This document shows, piece after piece, positions 38,020-47,697 of a stretch of 64,000 nt of DNA. The translations under genes and the position numbers were made by a program. The notes under the pieces are model-generated. The model was not told where the DNA came from. It saw nothing but the letters and a program-made list of their open reading frames with translations, and did no database searches. The stretch comes from Bordetella genomosp. 11 (GTDB lineage Bacteria; Pseudomonadota; Gammaproteobacteria; Burkholderiales; Burkholderiaceae_B): positions 682,001 through 746,000 of the forward strand of contig NZ_NEVS01000004.1 of NCBI RefSeq assembly GCF_002261215.1, in the 5' to 3' direction. Within the stretch, counting starts at the first letter, position 1. Each line of letters begins with the position of its first letter.

Positions 38020-38937
38020 TTACGACACCCGGATGCGCGGGTCGAGCCAGGCGTTGGCCACGTCGGCGGCCAGCGTCAGCAGGACGTAGATGACGGACAA
38101 CAGCAGCACGATCAGCTGCATGACGGGAAAGTCCTTGAACGTGATGCTCTGGTAGGCCAGGTAGCCCAGGCCATCGAGCGCGAAGATGGTTTCGATCACG
38201 ACCGAGCCGCCCAGCAGGTAGCCGAGCTGCACGGCGGCCAGCGCGACGACCGGAACAATGGCATTGCGCAGTGCGTGCTTGAAAATAACCTTGCCGGCCG
38301 GCAGGCCCTTGGCGCGTGCCGTACGGATGTAATCCGCGTCCAGGACTTCGATCATGCCGGCGCGGATCAGGCGCATGAAGGCTGGCGCCACGTAATAGCC
38401 CAGGGCGATGGAAGGCATGATGAAGTGCTTCCAGGTACCGCTGCCCGATACCGGCAGCACGCGCAGGGTCAGCGAGAAGAGCATGATCAGCAGCAGCGCG
38501 AAGAAGAAGTTCGGCAGTGCCTGGCCCAGCACCGCCAGCGCCAGGCAGATCCGATCGATGATGCTGTGCTTGTACAGGGCCGCCAGTACGCCGAAGGGCA
38601 CGGAAATCAGCAGTGCCACGCCCAGCGAGTACAGGCCCAGCAGCAGAGTGGTCTTGAGCTTGGACAGGATGAGCGGACCCGCGTCGGTCTTGAAATACAC
38701 CGAGGTGCCGAAATGGCCGCGCAGGATATCCCACAGCCAGCTCAGGTATTGCACGGCGAGGGGGCGGTCCAGGCCGTAGGCCTTGCGGATCATGTCGATA
38801 TCGGCCTGCCGCGCGCCTTCGCCGGCCAGCGCAACGGCGGGATCGCCGGACAGGTGCAGCAGCAGGAAAGCCAGGATGGAAACGGTCAGTGCCACCAGTA
38901 TGGCCAGTCCCAGCCGACGGATCGTGAAGCCAAGCAT
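38020..38937 (-). CDS. dipeptide ABC transporter permease, DppB/OppB type
   Basis: A 305-residue permease with six helices, the family N-terminus MLGFTIRRLGLAILVALTVS, periplasmic GDPAVALAG and YGLDRPLAVQYLSWL, and the EAA loop DADYIRTARAKGLPAGKVIF. It is separated from the binding-protein gene by 72 nt containing a hairpin. Confidence 0.94.
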   Translation of the reverse strand: MLGFTIRRLGLAILVALTVSILAFLLLHLSGDPAVALAGEGARQADIDMIRKAYGLDRPLAVQYLSWLWDILRGHFGTSVYFKTDAGPLILSKLKTTLLLGLYSLGVALLISVPFGVLAALYKHSIIDRICLALAVLGQALPNFFFALLLIMLFSLTLRVLPVSGSGTWKHFIMPSIALGYYVAPAFMRLIRAGMIEVLDADYIRTARAKGLPAGKVIFKHALRNAIVPVVALAAVQLGYLLGGSVVIETIFALDGLGYLAYQSITFKDFPVMQLIVLLLSVIYVLLTLAADVANAWLDPRIRVS

Positions 38938-38964
38938 ATCGTTTCCCCATCGTGCGGATCGCGG

Positions 38965-38988
38965 GCGGCCCGGATCGTCCCGGGCCGC
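38965..38988 (-). other. hairpin between binding protein and permease genes
   Basis: GCGGCCCGG (38965-38973) pairs with 38980-38988 around a 6-nt loop. Such stem-loops after a binding-protein gene often protect its mRNA or reduce read-through, so that the binding protein is made in excess over the membrane subunits. Confidence 0.5.
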
Positions 38989-39009
38989 GTCGGCACGCCT
39001 GTCGCGGCG

Positions 39010-40581
39010 CTACTTCCAGCTCATCTCCCAGAAGCGGACCAGCTCGTCCGGATAGGGCTTGAAGTTCACCTCCTGGCTGGCGACGTAATAGACGGGCAGC
39101 GACCACAGCGGTACGGCATAGGCATGCTGCGCGATCAGGTCCAGTGCCTTGCGGTAGGCGTCGTCGCGCCGGGTCGTGTCGATGGTGCGGTCGCCTTCGT
39201 CCAGCAGCGCCTTGACCTGCGGATCGCGGTTGATGTCGTCCGATCCGAAAGCGAAGTACACCGGCGTCGAGGCCGATACGTCATTCACCAGGTTCGATCC
39301 CCAGGTCTGGTGCGTCAGCGAGGCCTTGCCGGCGCGGATCATGTCCCGCATCGCGGCGTACTGCAGGAAATTGAGCTTGGCGCGAATTCCCACCGCGCGC
39401 AGGTAATTGATGATGGCCTCGGTCTGGTTGCGCTCGCGATAGGCCACGATGTCGATGTCGAAGCCATTGGGATAGCCCGCCTCGGCCAGCAGCTTCTTCG
39501 CCTGGGCCGGGTCGTAGTTGTAGACGGGCGCCCCCTTATCCGTGCAGCCGACCTGCGAGGGCGTGCAAATGGTGTTGAGGATCTTCGCGTCGCCGCCGAC
39601 GATATTCTTGATGATGGACTCGCGATCGATGGCGTGGGCGATCGCCTTGCGCACGCGCTCGTCCTTCAGTTGCGGGGCGGGCGTATTGGGCAAGGTGTTC
39701 ATCTGCATGAACACGATGCGCATCGTGTTGCCGCTGACGACTTGCAGATTGGGCATGCCGGCGATCTGCTCGGCCTGGTCCTTGGGCACGCTCATGATGA
39801 AGTCTTCCTGGCCGGAAAGGACTTCCGCCATCTGCGTCTGGCGATCCGGAATGAAGCGGATCACGATCTTGCCGATTTTGGGCTGTGGCTTGGGCGAATC
39901 CTTGAAGTAATCGGCGTTGCGCGCCAGCGTGATGGATTTGCCCGGCTGGTAGTCGACGACCTTGTAGGGGCCCGAGCCCACCGGCTTGGCATTCATGCCG
40001 GCGGGCCCGACCTCCTTGTAGTACTTGGCGGGATGGATGGCCACGGTGGTGGACAGGTATTCCTTGGCGGCCGGGAAAGGTTCCTTGGTGTGGATGCGTA
40101 CGGTGTACTGGTCGATTTTTTCGACGTGGTCTATCCATTGCACGTTCTGCTGCGTCGTGGCTTTGTTCTTGGGGTCTGCCACGAAGTTCAGGGTATAGAC
40201 GACCGAATCGGCGTCGAAATGTTCGCCGTTATGGAACGTGACGTCTTTGCGCAGCTTGAACTCCAGCGTCTTGTCGTCGACCTGCTTCCAGCTTTCGGCC
40301 AGTTGGCCCTTGTATTCGTTGGTGAGGGGATCGCGGTAGAGCAGGGTGTCCCACACGTTCGCGGCGATGATGACGCCGATGCGGACATTATTGAAATACG
40401 GGTCGACGCTTTCGGGGGCCTGGTCGTAAGCCATGCGCAGCGTATCGTCCTGCTTCCCCGCCCAGGCGGCGGACGCGGCACTCAGGGCGAGGGCGGCGGC
40501 GATCGCCGCGATGGACCGGCGCAGCGGCGCGATGGAAGATGTGGAAGGCGGGACAACAGGAACAGCGCGACGAACGGGCAT
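39010..40581 (-). CDS. peptide ABC transporter substrate-binding protein (family 5)
   Basis: A 523-residue periplasmic binding protein of the DppA/OppA family. A long n-region and hydrophobic core (about 20-41, ending ASAAWA) form the signal peptide. Typical blocks are LAESWKQVDDKTLEFKLRKD, VTFHNGEHFDADSVVYTLN and RKAIAHAIDRESI. The ATG at 40581 has AGGAG seven bases upstream. It heads the importer operon; the true substrate (peptide, glutathione or other) cannot be told from the sequence. Confidence 0.93.
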   Translation of the reverse strand: MPVRRAVPVVPPSTSSIAPLRRSIAAIAAALALSAASAAWAGKQDDTLRMAYDQAPESVDPYFNNVRIGVIIAANVWDTLLYRDPLTNEYKGQLAESWKQVDDKTLEFKLRKDVTFHNGEHFDADSVVYTLNFVADPKNKATTQQNVQWIDHVEKIDQYTVRIHTKEPFPAAKEYLSTTVAIHPAKYYKEVGPAGMNAKPVGSGPYKVVDYQPGKSITLARNADYFKDSPKPQPKIGKIVIRFIPDRQTQMAEVLSGQEDFIMSVPKDQAEQIAGMPNLQVVSGNTMRIVFMQMNTLPNTPAPQLKDERVRKAIAHAIDRESIIKNIVGGDAKILNTICTPSQVGCTDKGAPVYNYDPAQAKKLLAEAGYPNGFDIDIVAYRERNQTEAIINYLRAVGIRAKLNFLQYAAMRDMIRAGKASLTHQTWGSNLVNDVSASTPVYFAFGSDDINRDPQVKALLDEGDRTIDTTRRDDAYRKALDLIAQHAYAVPLWSLPVYYVASQEVNFKPYPDELVRFWEMSWK

Positions 40582-40891
40582 TTTGGCTCCTATCTGGACC
40601 ACGAACGGTTGCGGCGAGATGCCGCGATGCTGCGCGTATCGATTTCCTTGCTGCGTGTCCCACGCCCGCTCGCCTTGCGGGCGGCCGCGGGCATGGGGGA
40701 ATGCCCTAAAGCACCATGTCAGGACTATGGGATAGAGTGGTGCGGCCGCGGCAACGGCATGTGCCGCGGATTCATGGGCATCGGCGTGCCGGCTGTCTTT
40801 GTATAACAGAGCGTACGCCAGCCCCATCCATGTTTTCCCTGAACGCGGTCCATGCGCCGCGCCTTTCGATCATTGCTCCGCGGATATTTTT
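40582..40891. other. divergent control region, peptide importer / serine hydrolase
   Basis: 310 nt between the importer operon (minus) and the hydrolase gene (plus). GCACCA at 40711-40716 and TGGTGC at 40738-40743 are inverted arms 21 nt apart, possibly a hairpin or operator. TATAAC near 40802 could be a -10 element for the hydrolase. No promoter is convincing. Confidence 0.35.
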
Positions 40892-41944
40892 ATGAACAAC
40901 GCGCTCATGCAGGAAGCCATACAGTTTGCCGACGAACACGAATCCGCATGGGACCGCACGGTCGACGGCGTGTGGGGGGTTCATCAGAACGATCCGCCGC
41001 CGTGGAACCGCCTGCTCGGGCCGGTGCATGACCGGGGCCCCGTATCGGGCACGGTGGTCGTCGACGGCAGGACGCTGGCGTCCTGGGGCGAGCCGCGGCG
41101 GGCGGACCTGACCTTCAGCGTCGCCAAGATGTACCTGGCTTTGCTGGCCGGCGTGGCGCACGACAGGGGATTGCTGCCCGACGTGGACGAGCCCGTGCGC
41201 GCGCGCGTGCCGGGCATCGGTTTCGACGAAGGGCAGAATGCCGCCATCACCTGGCGGCAGCTTCTGCAGCAGACCAGCGAATGGGAGGGCGAGCGATTCG
41301 GCGTGCCGGATCAGGTGGATCGCTATCGGGCGGTGACGTTCGGCGATCCCCCGGACGGCAAGAAAGGCGACGCGCGGCCGTTGCGCAAGCCCGGGACGTA
41401 CTGGGAATACAACGACGTGCGCATCAACCAGCTGTCGTTCGCGCTGCTGCATCTGTTTCGCCGGCCATTGCCGGACATCTTCCGGGAAGCCATTACGCGC
41501 CCGATCGGTGCCAGCGAAGACTGGCAATGGGTGGGCTATGACAATGCCTGGGTCGAGATCGACGGCCAGCGCATGCAATCGGTCCCGGGCGGTTCGCATT
41601 GGGGCGGGGGCATGTCGATCAGCAGCGTGGATCAGGCATTGATCGGCCGCCTGTTGCTGGACGAGGGCAGGGCCAATGGCAGGCAGGTATTGTCGGCGGA
41701 ATGGATACGGGCCATGCGCACGCCATGCGCCATCGCACCGTACTACGGTTTCCTGATCTGGTTGAACCACGAACGGAAGGTCTTCCCCAGCGTGCCCGCG
41801 TCGAGCTTCTTCGGGGTGGGCGCGGGCAGCTCCTTTACCTGGGTGGAGCCGGAGCGCCGCATGGTGGTGGTGGTGCGCTGGCTGGATTCCGCGCACGCGG
41901 ATGCATTCTTCGGCAAGGTGCTGCGGGCCGTCGACGCGGCATGA
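40892..41944 (+). CDS. serine hydrolase, beta-lactamase/DD-peptidase fold
   Basis: A 350-residue class C beta-lactamase-like enzyme. The nucleophile motif SxxK is S76-V-A-K79 and Tyr173 in WEYNDVRIN is the likely general base; GVGAGSSFTW near the C-terminus takes the place of the third motif. There is no signal peptide, so it is probably cytoplasmic, arguing for an amidase/esterase or aminopeptidase acting on imported compounds rather than a beta-lactamase. It is divergent from the peptide importer, which suggests a shared substrate. Confidence 0.82.
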   Translation: MNNALMQEAIQFADEHESAWDRTVDGVWGVHQNDPPPWNRLLGPVHDRGPVSGTVVVDGRTLASWGEPRRADLTFSVAKMYLALLAGVAHDRGLLPDVDEPVRARVPGIGFDEGQNAAITWRQLLQQTSEWEGERFGVPDQVDRYRAVTFGDPPDGKKGDARPLRKPGTYWEYNDVRINQLSFALLHLFRRPLPDIFREAITRPIGASEDWQWVGYDNAWVEIDGQRMQSVPGGSHWGGGMSISSVDQALIGRLLLDEGRANGRQVLSAEWIRAMRTPCAIAPYYGFLIWLNHERKVFPSVPASSFFGVGAGSSFTWVEPERRMVVVVRWLDSAHADAFFGKVLRAVDAA

Positions 41945-41956
41945 ACTTGATGTCCT

Positions 41957-44074
41957 CTAGGCGCGGGATGGCCTGGGGCCTGGCGGAGGCAGGGCGGCCG
42001 CCAGGCGCGTGTTGGCGCGCTGCATGGACCGTGCGGCGCTGATCAACGGCGGCAAGGCCGGCAACGAGGGCGCTTCGCGTGCGTCACCTGGAAGCCGCGC
42101 AAGCGCGCCATCGTCGCCGGCGGGGTTGGTGAACAGAGCGCCGTCCAGCGCGCGATCGACCAGTTCGGCGCCGTGCCGGTAGGTTGCCGGCAAGGGCGCG
42201 CCGCGGTTGGCCCGACGCCATTGGCCCAGCGCCGCCAGGGCGGCGATCATCAGGTTGCAGGCGGTCAGCCACATGGCGATTTCCGCGGTAAACAGCTGCT
42301 TCGCCGGCGGCTCCTGCTCCATGCGCTGATGCGCCGCCGTCAGCGCGCGGACGGATTCCAGGGCGGCGCGGCGGGCAACGCGATAGCGCGACATATCGAA
42401 GTCGTCGGCGAATACCACAACGGCGTAGCGGCGGCAGTCCCGCCGCGCGGCGGCCAGCTTGCCGGCCAGCCCCTGGCGTTCCCAAGCGGGAAACACGAAC
42501 GCGGCCAGGGCGCCGATCGCGCCGCCGATCAAGGTGTCCACGCCGCGCTGTTCGATCATCGACCAGCCCGGCACCAGCAGGTGATACAGCATCAGCAGCG
42601 CGATCGTGCCGAAGAAAACACTGGTGACATAGGTTGTGGGCCGCGCCAGGGCGAAACAGACGCCGTAGCAGGCGATGATCAATGTCGCGAGCATCCAGGG
42701 TGCCTGCACGCCACACCACAGCAGGACGGCCGTCGCCAGGCATCCCAGCAGCGTGCCGGCGACGCGCTGCCGGCTGCGCTGCTGGTTGGCGCCGAATGTG
42801 GGGCTCATCACGATCATGATGGTCAGGATGACCCACGTGCCGTGGCCGCCTATCCATTTGGCAACCAGCGTTCCGACGGCGATGGCGGCGGCCAGGCGCG
42901 CCGCGTAGCGCACGGCGGCGGGCGATTCGCGCAGGACTTGCCAAGGAGAGGGAGTTTTCCGGGCATCCTGCCAGGTGCGTACGGAAAGGTCGATGTCGGC
43001 GTCCCAGGAAGATCCTGTCGTTGCCGGACCGTCCGCCTTGCCGGCGTGCGCGGAGGCATCGGCCTCGCCGGCAAGGCGGGTCAAGGTCTGCACCAGCAAC
43101 GCCAGGCGCGCCTTGAATGCCCGGGCCGAATCGGTATCGATCCCGCGACCGTCGAGGTTCGCGGTGAAGGGGCGCCCGACCGTCCTGCCGGTCACGTAGC
43201 GGGGAACCAGATCCTCGATCCATTGGGCCATTTCGATGATGACGTCATGGAGCTGGCGTGCGGCGCGGTTGTCCATGCCGCCGCTGCGCAACGCCGCGAA
43301 GTCGCCGTGCAAGGCCAGCGATATGTCGTGGATGTCGATGGCGCCGGTCAGCATGTTGAACAGGTGGACCTGGCGTGCGTCGCGGCCGCGCCGGACGGCC
43401 AGGCTGCCCAGCACGACATCGCGCGCGACTTTCTGCGCGTCGATCGCCGCCGATTGCGCGTCGGCAAGGCGACGATAGCATTGATCCAGGGGAATGCCAG
43501 GCACGAAACAATCGGCGCGCCGGCGCAGGTGCGCGGCGGCCGCCATCAGCGATTCCCCAACTGCCCGCCGCGCGATCTGCCGGGGCAGGAGGACGCATGC
43601 GGCCGTGCTGAAGGCCGTGTACCACAGGCCGCCATATCCCATCCAGGCCAGGAAAGGCCATAGCGCGCCGTTCGCGTCGTGCTGCGCCATCATGAGGTCC
43701 GCGCCCAGCAGCGCGCAGAGTCCCATCAGCGTGCCGGGCACCCCGTAGGCCGCGCCCAGGCCGGCGCAGAACGCGATAGCCAGCAGCGTCAGCCACGCCG
43801 CCAGCGGGAAATCGATCGTCACCGAGATCGCGGCCCCCGCCAGCACCAGCACGAGCGTGGCGGCCAACATCCGCCAGGGCTTGCTGGATAGGGGTTCCGG
43901 GATGTCGACCAGGGAAGTGCAGAAGGCACCCAGTGCCAATCCGATCGCCAGGTCCATGTTGTCGAACAGCGCCAGCGCATAGCCGGCGGGCAGGACGACA
44001 CCAAGCAGGGTTCGCAGGGCGGTGAACGCATGCTGGCCTTGGAGGAACCGGGCGATAGTCTTGGCGGCGGGCAT
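41957..44074 (-). CDS. FUSC-family membrane protein, YccS/AaeB-like
   Basis: A 705-residue protein with the duplicated FUSC architecture: about five helices in residues 20-165, a cytoplasmic helical segment to about 380, five more helices (about 390-520), and a cytoplasmic tail. Relatives include YccS and the aromatic-acid exporter AaeB. No AaeA-like membrane-fusion gene is adjacent, so export partners are unclear. I use the ATG at 44074; a TTG ten codons upstream is possible. Confidence 0.85.
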   Translation of the reverse strand: MPAAKTIARFLQGQHAFTALRTLLGVVLPAGYALALFDNMDLAIGLALGAFCTSLVDIPEPLSSKPWRMLAATLVLVLAGAAISVTIDFPLAAWLTLLAIAFCAGLGAAYGVPGTLMGLCALLGADLMMAQHDANGALWPFLAWMGYGGLWYTAFSTAACVLLPRQIARRAVGESLMAAAAHLRRRADCFVPGIPLDQCYRRLADAQSAAIDAQKVARDVVLGSLAVRRGRDARQVHLFNMLTGAIDIHDISLALHGDFAALRSGGMDNRAARQLHDVIIEMAQWIEDLVPRYVTGRTVGRPFTANLDGRGIDTDSARAFKARLALLVQTLTRLAGEADASAHAGKADGPATTGSSWDADIDLSVRTWQDARKTPSPWQVLRESPAAVRYAARLAAAIAVGTLVAKWIGGHGTWVILTIMIVMSPTFGANQQRSRQRVAGTLLGCLATAVLLWCGVQAPWMLATLIIACYGVCFALARPTTYVTSVFFGTIALLMLYHLLVPGWSMIEQRGVDTLIGGAIGALAAFVFPAWERQGLAGKLAAARRDCRRYAVVVFADDFDMSRYRVARRAALESVRALTAAHQRMEQEPPAKQLFTAEIAMWLTACNLMIAALAALGQWRRANRGAPLPATYRHGAELVDRALDGALFTNPAGDDGALARLPGDAREAPSLPALPPLISAARSMQRANTRLAAALPPPGPRPSRA

Positions 44075-44156
44075 GGGTCGGCATCGAGGCAGGGCTGATG
44101 TCAAACTGTACCGCGCGTCCGCGACGCGAGCGTTTACGGACTATCAAAAAACAAAA

Positions 44157-45887
44157 TCAATGCAGTGCGATCCGCGCGCGGCACAGGCGCAGCGGAGCGG
44201 GCCGGTGGCTGACCAGCAACAGGCCCTGGCCGGTATCCCGCAGCCTTTGTTCCAGCGCGTCGATCAAGGCGCGCTCGGTGGGCGCGTCCAGTCCTTCGGT
44301 CGGTTCGTCCAGCAGCAGCCACGGCGCTGGCCGCAGCAGCGCGCGCGCCAGCGAGAGGCGCCGGCATTCGCCTCCGGACAGCGCGACGCCGCCGTCGCCG
44401 ACCCAGGTAAGCAGTCCGTCCGGCATGGCGCGCACGCGCGCGTCCAGCTGCGCGTCCGCCAGCGCGCGCCAGAGGAGACGGTCGTCCGCGAGCGGCGCGG
44501 CCAGCCGCAGATTGTCCGCGATCGTGCCGGTAAGGATCCGGGCTTCCTGTGGCGCGTAGGCGAAGCAGGGTCGAGCCCAGCCCATGGCGCCGCCCTCCAC
44601 GGCCCGTCCGCCGACGCGGAATTTTCCCGCGTCGGCAACACGCAAACCCAACAGGCTCTCCAGCATGGCGGTCTTGCCGCAGCCCGATGGACCGACGATG
44701 CCGACGCGGTCGCCTGGTCGGAAGTGCCTGCCGTCGATTTCCAGTGCGGGGCTTTCGCCACATGCCATGACGCCTGCGTTCCGTGCTGGCGGTGCGGCCG
44801 TGTCGCCGGGTGCCCGCGTCGTGACGGCTGCCCCGGATCGCGGGCCGGACGGGGCGTGGCCCATCGCGGCGTCCAGGCGCGCGGTGGCTTCTTGCAGCGC
44901 GCCTTGCTGCTGCGCGGCCCGCAGCATGGGGGCGACGCCTTCCATCGCGGCCAGCGACGCCAGTACGGCCAGCGCCATCGAGGGCAATGTCGCGGCAGCG
45001 GCCACCGCGGCGACGGCGAGCACCGTGGCGGCGGTGATGCCTGCCTGCAGGGCCGCCATATCGGCTTCCGCCTGATGACGGCGCAGGACGGCCGCGCCGA
45101 GCTCGGCGTCGCGCGCCATGATGGCGTCCACCGCGCGCGGCACCAGCCCGAAGCAACGCAGCTCCGCCGTGGCTGGCAGGTATGCCCCGACGACCTGCTT
45201 CAACGCGCCCGAGGCGCGCAGCGCATCGCGCCCAGCCGCGTCGCACCCGCGCCGCGCCAGGCGGCGTCCGATGACGAGTTGGGATGCCATGCCGATCGCG
45301 AATATCGCGGGGGCCCAGGGAGAGGCCAGCGCCAGGACGGCCATCGCCGTGCCCATGGCGGTAGCCGCCACCCAAGGTGCCGGCCGCCGTACGAAGGCGG
45401 CTTCGATGGCATCGACGTCCTGCACCAGGCGGGCCGAGGCTTCTCCGCTGGATAGCGCGAGCGCGTCCCGTGGCGGCGCGGCCGCGATGCCCGCGAACAG
45501 CGCGGGGCGCAGTTCGGCGAGCGCGGCGAGGGCGGCGCGATGTCCGAACAGCCGTTCGCCATAGCGGCCCGCGGTCCTCAATATCGCCAGGCCGCGCATG
45601 CCGGCGCTGGGTAGCAAGTAGTTGAAGGCCTGGACGGCCGCCGGTCCGGCGCTGCCGGCGAGCGCGGCCCCGGCGAGGAACCAGCCCGACAGGCCCAGCA
45701 GCAGCGTGGCGCCGCTGGCCGCGATGGCCCCGCAGGCCGCCGCCAACGCCAGTTCGCCGCGCCGCCGGCTGGCCTGAATGCGCAGGAAACGTTCAACCGG
45801 GGAACCGTGCCGCTGTTGCGCCGGATCCTCCACGACGGCATCGCGGCGCGCCGGCATCCCGGCAAGGAAACGCATGGACAGGTTCAT
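44157..45887 (-). CDS. cydC: ABC exporter subunit CydC
   Basis: Half of the heterodimeric CydDC exporter, which moves heme/thiol compounds and is needed to assemble cytochrome bd. The 576-residue protein has an N-terminal six-helix domain and a C-terminal ATPase with Walker A GPSGCGKT, signature LSGGECRRLSLARALL and Walker B WLLLDEPTEGLD. Its ATG at 45887 overlaps the cydD stop by four bases. A much longer open frame continues upstream across cydD, but only as a shifted frame. Confidence 0.92.
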   Translation of the reverse strand: MNLSMRFLAGMPARRDAVVEDPAQQRHGSPVERFLRIQASRRRGELALAAACGAIAASGATLLLGLSGWFLAGAALAGSAGPAAVQAFNYLLPSAGMRGLAILRTAGRYGERLFGHRAALAALAELRPALFAGIAAAPPRDALALSSGEASARLVQDVDAIEAAFVRRPAPWVAATAMGTAMAVLALASPWAPAIFAIGMASQLVIGRRLARRGCDAAGRDALRASGALKQVVGAYLPATAELRCFGLVPRAVDAIMARDAELGAAVLRRHQAEADMAALQAGITAATVLAVAAVAAAATLPSMALAVLASLAAMEGVAPMLRAAQQQGALQEATARLDAAMGHAPSGPRSGAAVTTRAPGDTAAPPARNAGVMACGESPALEIDGRHFRPGDRVGIVGPSGCGKTAMLESLLGLRVADAGKFRVGGRAVEGGAMGWARPCFAYAPQEARILTGTIADNLRLAAPLADDRLLWRALADAQLDARVRAMPDGLLTWVGDGGVALSGGECRRLSLARALLRPAPWLLLDEPTEGLDAPTERALIDALEQRLRDTGQGLLLVSHRPAPLRLCRARIALH

Positions 45888-47569
45888 GCCAGCCTCACCG
45901 TGTGCGATGCCGCCGCCGCCAGCGCGTCGGAATGGGTTGCCGCGATCACGGTGCGGCCGCGGGCCGTCTCGCCGATCAGCCGCACCATCGCCTTTTCGGC
46001 GGCGCTGTCCAGGTCCGCGGTGGGTTCGTCCAGCAGCAGCAGGGGCGCGGGTTTCAGCAGTGCGCGCGCCAGCGCCAGGCGGCGCCGCTCGCCGCCGGAC
46101 AGACCCGATCCCCGTTCGTCCAGCACGGTGTCGCCGCCGTTCGAGCGTCGCCGCAGCGCCGGCCCGAGGCCGACGCGCATCGCCATGGCGAGCGCGGCTT
46201 CGCGCGTTATGCCGGGGGCGGCGGCCATCAGGTTTTCCAGTATGGTGCCCGGCAGGAAAACGGGCGCCTGGCCCGCCCAGGAAATGCCTTCCAGGCCGGT
46301 TGCCTGGATCGCGCCATGCCCGTCGCCGATGGCGATGTTGCCGGATTTGAGGGGAGCGCGTCCCATCAGGGCGGCAAGCAAGGTGGTCTTGCCGGTCCCG
46401 GTCGGCCCCTGGATGACGGTAAGCGCGCCGGCCGGCGCGTCCAGGTCCACCGGGCCGATGTCGAGGTCGCCGGCGGCGACGATGGCGGCACGGTAATGCA
46501 CGGACGGCGCGGCCAGGTCGGCCGGCTGCGATCGAAGCCTTGCATCGGCATCGCCTGGCGGCTCCGCGGCCAGGGGCGCGGACAACGCTTGCCATAGCGG
46601 CTGCAACCGGTTGGCGGCGGCCTCGCCGAGCTGTTTCTCGTGATAGGCGGCCGCCAGCCGCCGCAGCGGCGCATAGAACTCCGGCGCCAGCGCCAGCGCA
46701 TAGAACGCCGCGGGAAAATCCAGCGCTTCCAGCGGTTTGAAGGGCAACAGGCCCAACAGCGAGAAGCCGCAATACACGGCTACCAGAGCAACGGAAATCG
46801 CGGAGAAGAACTCCAGTGCGGCTGACGAAATGAACGCGATGCGCAGCACGTTCAAGGTGCGGCGGCTGACATCCCGCGCGGCGATGCCGACGCGCGCGGC
46901 TTCCGCTGCCTCGGCCTGGAAAGCGAGGATAACGGGGAGGGCGCGCACGCGATCGACAAAGTGGCCGGACAGGCGCGCCAGGGCCTCGAATTGCCGCGTC
47001 GCCTCCATGCTGGCGGCGCCGCCCGCCAGCGCCATGACGGCCGCGAACGGGACCAGCGTCGCCAGCAGGATGGCGGCGGCCACCGGACTGGCCGGCGCCA
47101 CCGCGACGGCGATCAGCAACGGGCCGACGCGCGCCTCCAGTTCCGCGGGGCGGTAGCGGCTGAAGTAGCCGTCCAGCGCTTCGATCTCGTCGACGACGGC
47201 GGACATGGCCACGCCGGTGGCGGTACCGGGCAGTGCGTCGGCCAGCGCCGCGGTGGCGGTCTGGCGGCGCAGCCGCGATTTGATGTGGAATGCCTGCCAT
47301 GCCGCGGCGCGGGCGATTGCCCGCGATAGCCATATCCGTCCGCAGGTGGCCGCCGCCAGGCCCAGCAGCGCGCCGGCCGACGCCGCCTGGACGAGGACTT
47401 CGGTCAATGCCAGCGCCCATGCCGCCACGCAGCCCGTGTACAGGGCCGTGAGCAGGGCCACGCGGCGGCTGGCGCGGACATCGCCGCGCGCGAGCGCGCG
47501 CAGGCTGGCGGCGGTGGCGGCACGGGCGGCGGGCGCCGGCGGACCGGCATGGCGGGATTCAGCGGACAT
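45884..47569 (-). CDS. cydD: ABC exporter subunit CydD
   Basis: The 561-residue partner of CydC, with a six-helix N-terminal domain and an ATPase domain with Walker A GPTGTGKTTLLAAL, signature LSGGERRRLALARALL and Walker B LLLLDEPTADLD. It is divergent from cydA across 128 nt, so the assembly factor and the oxidase subunits share one control region. Confidence 0.93.
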   Translation of the reverse strand: MSAESRHAGPPAPAARAATAASLRALARGDVRASRRVALLTALYTGCVAAWALALTEVLVQAASAGALLGLAAATCGRIWLSRAIARAAAWQAFHIKSRLRRQTATAALADALPGTATGVAMSAVVDEIEALDGYFSRYRPAELEARVGPLLIAVAVAPASPVAAAILLATLVPFAAVMALAGGAASMEATRQFEALARLSGHFVDRVRALPVILAFQAEAAEAARVGIAARDVSRRTLNVLRIAFISSAALEFFSAISVALVAVYCGFSLLGLLPFKPLEALDFPAAFYALALAPEFYAPLRRLAAAYHEKQLGEAAANRLQPLWQALSAPLAAEPPGDADARLRSQPADLAAPSVHYRAAIVAAGDLDIGPVDLDAPAGALTVIQGPTGTGKTTLLAALMGRAPLKSGNIAIGDGHGAIQATGLEGISWAGQAPVFLPGTILENLMAAAPGITREAALAMAMRVGLGPALRRRSNGGDTVLDERGSGLSGGERRRLALARALLKPAPLLLLDEPTADLDSAAEKAMVRLIGETARGRTVIAATHSDALAAAASHTVRLA

Positions 47570-47626
47570 CGATGTGCACTCGGGGAGGGGGCGCTAGCAG
47601 TGTGCCCGCGTTTTTTCGCGTCTCGT

Positions 47627-47640
47627 TTGAGCTAAGTCAT
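47627..47640. promoter_or_regulatory. possible FNR/ANR-type box
   Basis: TTGA-N6-TCAT at 47627-47640 differs in one position from the FNR core TTGA-N6-TCAA. It lies between the divergent cydDC and cydABX operons, where oxygen control would be expected. Weak because the motif is short and imperfect. Confidence 0.35.
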
Positions 47641-47697
47641 GGGGCGGGCCGAAAGCCGGCCCTACGATGTCGCCGTTACGTATTCAAGGCCGATCCC

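Noticed and set aside
37783..40806. A 1007-codon open frame on the plus strand
   Set aside because: Antisense shadow of the peptide-importer permease and binding-protein genes; low-complexity translation.
41957..44074. Naming the FUSC protein AaeB
   Set aside because: No AaeA membrane-fusion gene, AaeX or AaeR regulator is adjacent; only the broad family is supported.
44157..47420. A 1087-codon frame suggesting a fused CydDC exporter
   Set aside because: Only the 3' part (from 45887) is CydC; the 5' part is a shifted reading of cydD, which has its own proper frame with a 4-nt overlap.
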